55,421 bases of DNA from positions 1 to 55,421 of the forward strand of contig NZ_JAAUWV010000026.1 of assembly GCF_014694405.1 (NCBI RefSeq). Reading direction: 5' to 3'. Shown here in pieces: positions 1-8,700 of the stretch. Position 1 is the first letter of the stretch; each line of letters begins with the position of its first letter. The stretch is from Pseudoalteromonas sp. S16_S37 (GTDB taxonomy: Bacteria > Pseudomonadota > Gammaproteobacteria > Enterobacterales > Alteromonadaceae). The notes under the pieces are model-generated. The model saw nothing but the letters and a program-made list of their open reading frames with translations, did no database searches and was not told the origin of the DNA. The translations under genes and the position numbers were made by a program.

Positions 1-97
1 TTTTTTTATTTAGCGATTCATAAGATCACTAAACATCATGAATGTTCCCCACATTTTCCAAAATTTCTAAAATCTCCATCTTATTGATATATAAACA

Positions 98-982
98 CTA
101 GTTTTGGGGATACCTTAGGCCAATTACGCTACGTTTTTTAAGAAGGTAGTCTCGTTCCGTCGAACGCTTGCGTATTATAGTATCTTCCGAAATCAAACGG
201 TTTCGCCAATATGAAAACTGGCGTAATGAAGGCACTATAGGCGCCCTTTTACAAGCATCGGCCAATTTTATCTCTTCAGCATGATACTGCCTAAGGTATT
301 GCTTGTAGGACTCTTTAAGAGACTTTCCGTTGACCTTTAAATAATGCTTATTCAGAGCCTTACGAATATTCTGTTTATCCTTGGTATTTAACACATATTT
401 TGGGGCGCGCTCGACGCCGAGTGTTCTTGATGTTCTCGGAGCTCCCAACGCTCCATTCATGGCAAGACGCTCCCCCCCTGAGCCTCCACTGTTCGCGTAA
501 GCAGGTAGGAAGGCATTTTTAGTCTGACCAAGGCGCCAATAAGTATTTAAAAGCCGGGAAATTTTCTTTCGGTCAACACCCTTTCGCTTTGCATACTCGG
601 CCAGTCCCAGCATTCTCTTTGACGTAGCGTAGGCAAATAAAAATTCGATATCAGAGGCCAATTCGTTTATCAAATCGAAATTTTTATCTCGCTTGGTTCT
701 AGATTTAGGAGGGATATCTTCTTCTGCCTCCAATAGAAAATAAGGCGCTTTCCACTCGATAAGCCCAGCGATTCCCGAACGGCTCCACTTCGTAAACGTC
801 GACAACATTTTCGCAACGGGTCTTTGCAAGTGACCAGTGTCGGTCAGTTGAAATAAAATGATGCAATCCAGGTGAGGGATTATTTCGATGACGCGGTAGA
901 TGTCGTCTTGCAGACCTTCGGCTCCGTTCAAACGCCATACGCTGTTTTTATCAACCGCCATTGGATACCTGCCGTTTATCAT
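98..982 (-). pseudogene. tnsB: Truncated Tn7-like transposase TnsB (N-terminal part only)
   Basis: The 294 residues match the DNA-binding N-terminal half of Tn7 TnsB. They include the segment around residues 150-170 (TYWRLGQTKNAFLPAY), which parallels the RYWQRGQTPNALIPDY region of Tn7 TnsB, and the LRQF motif near residue 250. The family is about 700 residues long and its DDE catalytic core should begin where this ORF stops. The sequence after the stop (bases 1-97) does not continue the protein in any way I can recognise. The gene overlaps tnsA by about 30 bases, as expected for a tnsAB operon. I infer a dead remnant that could bind the transposon ends but could not join strands. The rest of the element lies outside the window or is deleted. 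Confidence 0.75.
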
Positions 983-1799
983 GGTTTACGGACAGAATGT
1001 CTACGCCTCCGCAGGATTCGATAGAATAATTCAAATCAACATCAATCCATTTTTCGGCAATCAGGTAACGCACTATATTGAGCCCATCTTCGCTTCTACC
1101 TTGTATTATGGACACGAGATTGCCACATAAATCAGATAACAGGTGCTTGCCTGGTTCCAGCACCGTTAATACAGCTTCGACTTGAGAAGGTGTATATGTT
1201 TGAATGCCTGAACGAAATGGCGATGTTGCCCACTGTATGTTGCTGCTTTGTGCTTTCGTTATTTCATTGCCCGTGAAAAATAAAAATTCAACACCTAAGA
1301 GTTCCCACCAGATGCGTTCAATATCCAGCTTTTCAGCTGTTCTCTGATCGATTCCGTCCTCGGGTTTCACGGAGACCGCCCTATAAAACTCTCGTTCTCC
1401 CTGTCGGCAAGTAAGAAGGAAGTCCGTCGTCATGATGTTGGGCTCACCGCTATAGGGAACAGTTGGGTGGTCGACGCCTAACGTTGCGGCAATCTTTTGG
1501 GATAAGTTGAGTGGAAGGAGTGGGAATTGCTCTCGGATATCGACCACCGAATCGCTGAATTCGGCTAAATAAAAGAATTGGCTTTCAATCGATGAAAGCA
1601 GGTGATGCTCACGCCCTGTTTTTCTACCCCAAACCTGAGTTCTTTGTCCTTTTTTGGATTTAACGTCCTGAATTCGAAGCCAAGGCTTGTAATCGATTCC
1701 TTCCCCTAATCCATACTTATTTTTGAGCGACCGGTTGAAATCGCTAAGAGTTTCCAGCTTTCTGCCACGAGCCATAGTCTTCGCCAGTATTAACGACAT
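951..1799 (-). CDS. tnsA: Tn7-like transposon endonuclease TnsA
   Basis: TnsA cuts the 5' ends of a Tn7-like transposon while TnsB cuts the 3' ends. The 282-residue protein has the restriction-enzyme-like core of the family: a Glu in HHLLSSIESQFF, the hallmark DIREQFPLLPL, an Asp in IMTTDFLL, and a Lys in AVSVKP. Tn7 TnsA has QVK at the last site, so the Gln is replaced by Ser here while the catalytic Lys is kept. The C-terminal part should contact TnsC. The length is close to that of Tn7 TnsA (273 residues). A start at the internal Met9 (MARGRK) is possible because neither start has a clear ribosome site. The gene looks intact, but its partner tnsB is truncated, so the element is probably inactive. 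Confidence 0.85.
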   Translation of the reverse strand: MSLILAKTMARGRKLETLSDFNRSLKNKYGLGEGIDYKPWLRIQDVKSKKGQRTQVWGRKTGREHHLLSSIESQFFYLAEFSDSVVDIREQFPLLPLNLSQKIAATLGVDHPTVPYSGEPNIMTTDFLLTCRQGEREFYRAVSVKPEDGIDQRTAEKLDIERIWWELLGVEFLFFTGNEITKAQSSNIQWATSPFRSGIQTYTPSQVEAVLTVLEPGKHLLSDLCGNLVSIIQGRSEDGLNIVRYLIAEKWIDVDLNYSIESCGGVDILSVNHDKRQVSNGG

Positions 1800-1828
1800 T
1801 AACTGAGTATAGACAGTAAAAAACCAAT

Positions 1829-1903
1829 ACGGGCAGAATATTGTTTAAAGCACCTCTTGCGGGCAAACTTTATTGTCTACGGGCAAACTCTATTGTCGCT
1901 ACA
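1829..1903. mobile_element. Terminal end of the Tn7-like element with three TnsB-type sites
   Basis: Three 22-bp direct repeats of the form RCGGGCARAMT..ATTGT lie upstream of tnsA at 1829-1850, 1859-1880 and 1879-1900. The outer two overlap slightly. The outermost is followed by ACA at 1901-1903, so read outward-in the element begins TGTAGCGACAATAG, the TGT end typical of Tn7 elements. In Tn7 the right end next to tnsA also carries overlapping sites. Bases 1904-1908 (CATTT) would be one copy of a 5-bp target duplication. The partner end is outside the window. The remaining AT-rich bases up to the protease gene look like its promoter region. Confidence 0.7.
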
Positions 1904-2121
1904 CATTTTTACCAAGTGAATAAAATATCGATTACATTTACATTTATTTACATAACATAACGATATTTTACCTCCGTATAAAAAACAGGCTCAAATGCAT
2001 TAAAAACAAGCAGTTACTGTAACAAAAATGTCATATAGCCATCCGCTTATAACCAATCTAACAATGTAAATAACAAAACAGTTCTTTTAAACCATTAACG
2101 TTAACTTTACGTTCTGTAACG

Positions 2122-2147
2122 TCTACATTGCACTTGCGCAGTGTAGA
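2122..2147. promoter_or_regulatory. Inverted repeat upstream of the S8 protease gene
   Basis: TCTACATTGC and GCAGTGTAGA form a 10-bp inverted repeat with one mismatch around a 6-base loop. It lies about 35 bases before the protease start codon. It could be an operator or a hairpin in the 5' leader. Only the symmetry is seen. Confidence 0.25.
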
Positions 2148-2179
2148 TTTAATAAATACACAACATGTTAGGGAATCTT

Positions 2180-3979
2180 ATGACAACAACAAATCAGTTC
2201 AAATTAGGTGCATTGTCACTGGCAATGACTACTCTGTTCACGGCAAATACAGCGTTTGCTACAGCCGATTTATCTGCACAAGCAAATATCAACTTTGCGC
2301 AAACAGCAGCTAAGTTACAACATCAAGGTAAGTTTGGTACGCAGTTCATCATCAAGTACAAAAATAGCGATCAATCATTGATGGGTGTAGGTACAGACGC
2401 TACAACCTCTCAAGCAGTAATGAATCAACGTGCGCAAAGCTTCGTGCAAGGCTTTGCAAGCAAAAAATCAAATGTAAAAGCGCAATATGTTCGTCCTATG
2501 GCGCTTAGCAACCACCACGTAATGCGTGTTGATAGAAAACTATCTCCAGCGGAAGCTAACTCATTTATGCAAGAAATTGCGGCATCAGGTAATGTTGAAT
2601 ACATCGAAATTGACCAAATGCTACAACCATTTGCAGCACCAAATGACCCTCGTTATGCTGATCAATGGCACTACTATGAACCAACAGGTGGCCTAAATTT
2701 GCCAAGTGCATGGGACAGAGCAACGGGTGCAGGCGTCACAGTTGCTGTACTTGATACAGGTTATCGCCCACATGTTGACTTAGCCGCTAATATTTTACCT
2801 GGTTACGACATGATATCTAATCTTGATGTTGCTAATGATGGGAACTTACGCGATAACGATGCCCGCGACCCAGGTGACGCAATAACCCGCGGAGAGTGTG
2901 GTACCGACAGCTTTGGATACCCAGTTCCAAGCCGTGACAGAAATTCAAGTTGGCACGGTACACACGTGGCAGGAACAGTTGCAGCAGTGACCAATAATGG
3001 ACAAGGCGTTGCCGGTGTAGCTTATGGCGCAAAAGTAGTACCAGTGCGTGTACTTGGTAAGTGCGGTGGTTTAACATCTGATATTGCAGATGGCATCATC
3101 TGGGCATCAGGTGGCTTTGTGTCAGGTGCCCCTTCTAATGCTAACCCTGCCGACGTCATTAATATGAGCCTGGGTGGTGAAGGAAGCTGTAGCCCAACTA
3201 CTCAAAATGCGATCAACCAAGCACGTGGTAATGGCACTGTGGTTGTGGTTGCTGCTGGTAATGATAATGACAATGCATCGAGTTATAACCCTGGTAACTG
3301 TAATGGGGTTATCAACGTTGCATCAACTAATCGCAGTGGTAGCCGCGCAAGCTACTCTAACTATGGCTCTTCAATTGATGTTGCGGCACCAGGTGGAACG
3401 CTTACCCATGGTGTATTATCTACCTATAACACGGGCACAGGTAGCCCATCATTTGATAGCTATGGCAACTCACAAGGCACCTCAATGGCAGCCCCCCATG
3501 TCGCAGGTGTGGCAGCATTAATCAAACAAGCCAAACCATCTGCAACGCCTGATGAAATTGAAAGTATCATAAAAACAACAACGCGTAGCTTCCCGGGTTC
3601 ATGCTCTGGTTGTGGCACGGGTATTGTTGATGCCAATGCCGCAGTGCTTAAAGCTTTTGGACAAGATCCCGAGCTGCCAAAAGAACCATTTGTCAAGACG
3701 TTATACAACTTATCAGGTTCGCAAGGAACACAAAAACGATATAGCATCGAGATACCAGAAGGAGCAAAAAACTTTACAGTTACTACTTCAAGCGGTCAGG
3801 GTGACGTCGATCTGGGTATTTATAAAGACGGTGCAAGCACTTACGCTTGTCTTTCACAAAACAGCAGCAATGCTGAACGCTGCAGCATTGCAAGTCCAAG
3901 TGCAGGGAAATGGATTATAGAACTACAAGCATACTATAGCTTCACAGGACTGACCATGAACGTGAAGTACGACTTATAA
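2180..3979 (+). CDS. Secreted subtilisin-like serine protease (family S8) with PPC domain
   Basis: A secreted endopeptidase of 599 residues from the chosen start. That ATG follows AGGGAATCTT; an upstream in-frame ATG at 2165 lacks such a site. Domains in order: a signal peptide ending near TAFA; an inhibitor-type propeptide (about residues 50-145, FIIKYK..., ending VEYIEID); the peptidase S8 domain with catalytic Asp192 (AVLDTGY), His259 (HGTHVAGT) and Ser435 (GTSMAAPH) and oxyanion Asn361 (AAGND); and a C-terminal beta-sandwich PPC domain (about residues 515-599) that is usually removed on maturation. Marine Pseudoalteromonas secrete many such proteases. It stands between the Tn7-like end and the terminator of the eCIS cluster and is probably independent of both. 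Confidence 0.95.
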   Translation: MTTTNQFKLGALSLAMTTLFTANTAFATADLSAQANINFAQTAAKLQHQGKFGTQFIIKYKNSDQSLMGVGTDATTSQAVMNQRAQSFVQGFASKKSNVKAQYVRPMALSNHHVMRVDRKLSPAEANSFMQEIAASGNVEYIEIDQMLQPFAAPNDPRYADQWHYYEPTGGLNLPSAWDRATGAGVTVAVLDTGYRPHVDLAANILPGYDMISNLDVANDGNLRDNDARDPGDAITRGECGTDSFGYPVPSRDRNSSWHGTHVAGTVAAVTNNGQGVAGVAYGAKVVPVRVLGKCGGLTSDIADGIIWASGGFVSGAPSNANPADVINMSLGGEGSCSPTTQNAINQARGNGTVVVVAAGNDNDNASSYNPGNCNGVINVASTNRSGSRASYSNYGSSIDVAAPGGTLTHGVLSTYNTGTGSPSFDSYGNSQGTSMAAPHVAGVAALIKQAKPSATPDEIESIIKTTTRSFPGSCSGCGTGIVDANAAVLKAFGQDPELPKEPFVKTLYNLSGSQGTQKRYSIEIPEGAKNFTVTTSSGQGDVDLGIYKDGASTYACLSQNSSNAERCSIASPSAGKWIIELQAYYSFTGLTMNVKYDL

Positions 3980-4042
3980 CTACCCACGTTTTATAACCAT
4001 CAGCACCTACTTACTCTTGTACGAGGTGCTAAGTTGAGCAAA

Positions 4043-4080
4043 AAAAAATCGGCCACACCAAACAGTGTGACCGATTTTTT
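4043..4080. terminator. Bidirectional rho-independent terminator
   Basis: A 16-bp stem (AAAAAATCGGCCACAC with GTGTGACCGATTTTTT, one mismatch) closes a 6-base loop. The A-tract on one side and T-tract on the other serve both directions. It lies between the convergent protease gene and the last gene of the eCIS cluster and marks the downstream edge of the cluster. Confidence 0.85.
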
Positions 4081-4111
4081 TATACATAAACCAGCAATGG
4101 TGTATCTCCCA

Positions 4112-4417
4112 TTACTTTTTTCGATTGTGCTTATCTTTATCCACGGATGAGGCTTCTTTTATGACCATGATCAAGGCCATAATAACCGGTGAGATCATGC
4201 CAACAACAGCTGTAAACGCTTCCATTTCAAGAAAGTAGCCTGAAAGACACGTCACCAATACCAATATCACTGTGGTCGGCATCGCCCATTTTCCTACTAA
4301 CACCATCACGATATCGTGTGGCGTAAAACGGTTTTTAGCTTGTTGTTTGTGCTTATCTTTCAAGTTAGGGTCGTCTTCGCCCTCGGGTGGCGAGGTGCTG
4401 TTAAAATTTTTTTTCAT
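4112..4417 (-). CDS. Small two-helix membrane protein, possible holin-like
   Basis: I do not recognise the family. The protein has 101 residues from the ATG at 4417, which follows GGAG at a suitable distance; the TTG just before it is a poorer start. It has a charged, hydrophilic N-terminus (residues 1-38), two predicted membrane helices (about 44-66, WAMPTTVILVLV; and 70-90, VVGMISPVIMALIMVI) and a very basic tail (KDKHNRKK). Small size, two helices and charged ends resemble phage holins. It is the last gene of the eCIS cluster, after a GH108-like protein, so a role in lysis or envelope permeability is plausible but is inferred from context only. Confidence 0.6.
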   Translation of the reverse strand: MKKNFNSTSPPEGEDDPNLKDKHKQQAKNRFTPHDIVMVLVGKWAMPTTVILVLVTCLSGYFLEMEAFTAVVGMISPVIMALIMVIKEASSVDKDKHNRKK

Positions 4418-4603
4418 CAAAAATACTCCATTGACTGTAAAATTTTTTAGAAGGGGGAGGCGAACGCCTCCTTAATAAGTTGTCGCTACTCGCTTTTCAG
4501 CTCGCAGGATAAAGGTGGGAAGGTATGGAAGACGGTTATTCACCTCTGGTTTAATAAAGGTTTAAAGCTTGCGTTATTAGGTAAGTCACCTGCCCAGAAA
4601 AAC

Positions 4604-5071
4604 TTAATGCAACCAGTCTGTTGCGCTGTACGCAGGGCGTTTGGTGTTGGTGCTGTCTGGTTGTTTAGCTTGCAGCAGGTCAAAATAAGCAATGCTTAAC
4701 CTTAACCACCTAAGGAATGAACTAGGCTCTTGTTGATTAATTTGCTCAAGCGTGCGGTCACACATTTGACCACTGATGGCTAAATTAAAGTGGTGTTGTA
4801 ACTCACTGAGCAATACGTCTATAAAGCCATTGACCGATGCTTTAAATAGTAAGTTAGCAACTTCTTGATGTAGTAACTCATCACCCCGTAATTGCTGCCA
4901 AATTTCATCGCAATATTGCTGTTTAAAAAGCCGATACAGCTCGCTTTGAGAAAACCCTGCGCCTTTCATGGTTTGCCAGCAAGCGAGTTGATCTAACACA
5001 ATGCAATACACATCGGCTTTTTGGCCACTCCAAGTCATTACTCGTTTAAATGCTTGCGCATAACTTGCCAT
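4604..5071 (-). CDS. Degenerate GH108-like (phage lysozyme-type) protein
   Basis: The protein has 155 residues; the second of two adjacent ATGs is better spaced from GAGG. The middle resembles the conserved core of glycoside hydrolase family 108 endolysins: SELYRLFKQQYCDEIW, LRGDEL, then VANLLFKASVNGF and LQHHFN, matching the family pattern of Y..DYW, GD.L, LLFDAAVN.G and LQ. The N-terminal catalytic Glu-Gly-Gly segment and the following DPGG loop are not visible, so hydrolytic activity is doubtful. If the relationship is real it is a pseudoenzyme of the lysis or particle-assembly type. It sits at the tail of the eCIS cluster between an unknown gene and a two-helix membrane protein. The assignment is by eye and needs a profile search. 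Confidence 0.55.
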   Translation of the reverse strand: MASYAQAFKRVMTWSGQKADVYCIVLDQLACWQTMKGAGFSQSELYRLFKQQYCDEIWQQLRGDELLHQEVANLLFKASVNGFIDVLLSELQHHFNLAISGQMCDRTLEQINQQEPSSFLRWLRLSIAYFDLLQAKQPDSTNTKRPAYSATDWLH

Positions 5072-5127
5072 CATCTACCTCGCTTTTTACTTTTTTAGAT
5101 GACGCAATAAAGTGCAAAATGTGATGA

Positions 5128-5709
5128 TTAAATGCGGCTTAAATTAGCCCTTTTTTGAATAAAAATAAGAGAGATAAAATCATTAATAACGCAAGCTAAC
5201 TCCGACTGACTATGAGTAAACGCGTGCCACTGCATATTACTAGTGCCATGTGTACGAAAATGACTATAGCCTTCGTCGTCAAAGTACAGCACTTGCACCT
5301 GACTCGTTAATTGCGCGGTCTTATAACGACAAGCAATGTAATTACTACCCGATTGGGTAAAAAACACCAGTTGGCTATCGTCTGACACAACTGGCGTATC
5401 ACTTTGCAAGTTACCGCTAAATTTAAATGCCACTTCATAGATGACATCTACCACTACCCCGTTATCTTCTATTTGCTCTGTTTTAGTGACAATCTCACTA
5501 CCATAACCGTGATTGGCAAGTTCAGCTTTGGCACTGCCTAGCTGCGCTAACACGGTATGTACAAATAATCCATCCAGATAACGTTTTCGGTCATATTCAT
5601 TGTGTGTGCTCACGGTTTGCACATTGGCTTTGGCAGTGGCATAAAGCTGTGAGCGATGCTGATGTTCAAGGATCAGCTCATGGGTATCCGCTTCGTTGTA
5701 GGTATGCAT
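5128..5709 (-). CDS. Conserved-context protein of unknown function in the eCIS cluster
   Basis: I do not recognise this 193-residue protein. It has no signal peptide or membrane helix. The N-terminal third is helical and polar (residues 10-75). The rest looks like mixed beta structure (about 80-165), followed by a hydrophobic C-terminal helix (VINDFISLIFIQ). It begins after GAGGATAATT about 28 bases downstream of the tape-measure gene, so it is in the same transcription unit. A chaperone, adaptor or minor particle component would suit that position, but nothing in the sequence decides this. Confidence 0.7.
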   Translation of the reverse strand: MHTYNEADTHELILEHQHRSQLYATAKANVQTVSTHNEYDRKRYLDGLFVHTVLAQLGSAKAELANHGYGSEIVTKTEQIEDNGVVVDVIYEVAFKFSGNLQSDTPVVSDDSQLVFFTQSGSNYIACRYKTAQLTSQVQVLYFDDEGYSHFRTHGTSNMQWHAFTHSQSELACVINDFISLIFIQKRANLSRI

Positions 5710-5737
5710 AATTATCCTCTGTAAAATAGCGTTGCTG

Positions 5738-8700
5738 TTAAAATCCGTATTTCCATTCGATGTGCAGGAGTGTTTGTTCCAACCAAGGCAGTTGCACCAT
5801 ACCTAATCCCCAAGGGAGTTTTGCCATGAGTACGTCTTGAGGCATGGTTTCTGCGCTAATGTGATAACCTGTATCGGTTTGCTCAACCTGCCCTTCACGC
5901 ACAATAAATAAGCGCACAAACTCATCAACGGGCATACCTTTGAGTATTTCCCAGCGACTGACCAATGCATGCAGCATGTAATCAACCGCAGCTATGGTTT
6001 TATCGTCAAGCTCAATGACATCATCAATTTCCATGTCTAACGGCAAACCAAGTAAAGCATTTGCGGTATGACTCACTTCAATTAACGGGTCAATATTGGC
6101 GATGTAACACAGCACAGCGTGTGCCTGCCTGTGGGCTTGGTCATTAATAAACAGACCTCGGTGCTCATGCTCGTCGCTATGCAACAACGATAGTTTGTTA
6201 AACAAGGTGGGTAAAAATGGCCACAAGATCACCAAGCCCACATCAAAGGTGATGGGGCTTGCAGCTTGCTCGCTCTGTTGTTGTAACTGCTCAAGCTGTG
6301 CTTTTACCTGTGCCATGGTTTTATGAATGAGGTTTTTATCTGCCTTAACGAGCGTTGTTTTGCGCAATTTTTGCAAACGACTGCGGCTTTGCGACATGGC
6401 ATTTTGTAACTGAGTTTGCTCATCTGCCGTCATAGCGGCTTGCTTCTCTGTGGCGATATTTTTTTCAATCTCAGCAAGTAACTGATGTGCTTGCGCGGAG
6501 TTTTGTACATTCATCAGTGCCTGTAGCAATGTGTTTGGCTGCGCATTGACGCCAGTGCGCTCAGCTTGCTGTGGCGCTAGTGTGCCATGCACTTTATTTG
6601 TACCACCATTTTTTTCACACGCTAATACTTGAGTTGGAAGCGGCTCACCTAAGTTAACAGCTAGATGTGTTTCTAGCGCGGTTTCTGGCTGTTGATTTAC
6701 TTGCGGCTTTAGTAAAGTTGTAACATGATGCTCTGAATTACCTTGCTGTTGTAAGTGAGGCTGTTTTGCTTGCGTGTGCTCTGCTTCGTCATCAAGCGCA
6801 ACTCTCTGTTCAACCACGTTATGGCGCGCAAGATCTTGTGCTAACTCTGGTTTGCCTTCTATTTGCTTTGGCAGCTCGCTGGCATTTTGCAGCGCTATCG
6901 ATTGGCTGTTTACAGCCTCCGTCACAAGGCGTTTATCTGTAAATTCATGGCTCAGATTTTCACGCTGTTGCGACACATAAGCGTTAGGTTTTGCTGCTCC
7001 TTTGCCATGCAAAGACACGAGTTCAGCTGGTAGCGATGCAAGTTGAAGTACTGTCACGTTATCACTTACTTGCTCATTCAATTGAGCATGCTTATAAGCG
7101 CTTAGTGATGACAGCACTGTAGAGCTCTCTACACTCACTTGCTCGCACGCGACATCAATTAAAGGCATAAGCCAAGCATCGGGACTTGAATAAGACCGTG
7201 CGATGTGTGGCACGGTTTGCGTTATTTGTTTGCTGATCGCTTGCAGCGCTTGAATTTGCTCAACCAATAGTTTGCGTAGTGTTAAGCCTTGCGTGCCTTG
7301 CAAAGCCTCACCTGCGGGTAGTTGACTTAACTCATGTATAAAACACATTTTTTGCGTTGATACAAAAGCAAATAAACGCCCTATCCCGCCTGAGTAATTG
7401 TTATGTAACGTCTGCGCAAATATTGCGATTTGCGCAGCGCGCTGAGCACATTGCACAAACGGTGCGCGTTCACTTTGCGTGATGCTTGAGCTTGATGTCA
7501 GCGCTTGCGATGCAAACTGCTGCAGCATGTCTTGCAAACGCAAAACCAGCTGGTCATAAAGCGTGGTGATCTGCAGGCTAAAAGTATGCTCTATTTGACG
7601 CTCGTTTAGGGTGATAGCCTTTGCTTGACTGTCTACTTCAGGGTTGTTTTTTTGCTGCTCGCAGTGCGCTAGTAAGTTATCCAGCACCCTGTCTAACTCA
7701 GTCCAATGCTCAATGCTGTGAATACGCAACCATGTATTAGAATAGGCTTGAATAGGCAAACTTTTTAGCAGTGCTTGTATGCCCAGCACACAGCCTTGCA
7801 ATGCACTGTGTTGATGAGGGAGCAAAGCGGCCTTTTGCTGCTCGGCCAGCTGCTTTTTTAATGCTGTTAGTACGCCAACCAAATCCCTTGGTGCTATACC
7901 AGCGGCAAACATCGGGTGCGACTTATCTTGCAATGCCTGTTGCTGCCGAGCATTCAGCCGAGCATTCAGCCGAGCATTCTGCCGAGCATTCTGCTGAGCA
8001 TTCTGCCGAGCACACCAAGTGCTGACTTTATCAAGCCAACTCGAAACCTGCTGCTCGGTAAACGTTTGCGTATTTTGTGTGTCAGCGGATACCTGCAATA
8101 GCACCGCTGGCACATCGCTCAGTTGACTTAACAGGTAATACAACTTCAACAAACTAAATTGACTCACTGTGTATGGCGAGTTTTTAGCTTGCTGCGCCCG
8201 TATCGTGCTAAGTAGTGCATCCACCTGAGCCAAAATGGCCTCAGGTGTGCGAGCTTGCCAGCAACGACTAAGTGCTTTGCTCAGCTGCGTCAGTTGGTTA
8301 GTCAGTTGCGCAGTTAATAATGTTTGCCCTGCGCGAATTGTTTGTAATGTCATCCACGATTTTACCTGCTGGTTTGGCAAAGTGTTATCACTTGATAGTA
8401 ACCGCAATAAGCTCATGATTTGTGTGAGCGTAGTACGTAACAGAGCCCTTTTAGTATTATTCGTTGATGGCTTTTCAATATCATGGTTTTGCCCAAATAC
8501 AGGCAATTGCGATGTGGATGCGCTGATAAGCGACCTATTTGACGTACTGTGCGCAGCCTTATTTACCAGTTCAATGGCTAAATCACTCTGCGCGGCGGCT
8601 TGTCTAACAATACGCTTTAAATGCGCCACGTTACTTGGCGTACTTTGAGCCAGTTCAACGGCACACCACATGCTGATAGCCTGCCTGTGATTTGGCCAAG

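Noticed and set aside
2803..3747. Minus-strand and +2 frame ORFs inside the S8 protease gene
   Set aside because: Shadows of a gene with all catalytic motifs in its own frame.
7771..8025. Plus-strand ORF with Ala-Glu-His-Ser repeats
   Set aside because: It is the opposite-strand reading of the 12-bp repeat in the tape measure gene; there is no start signal.
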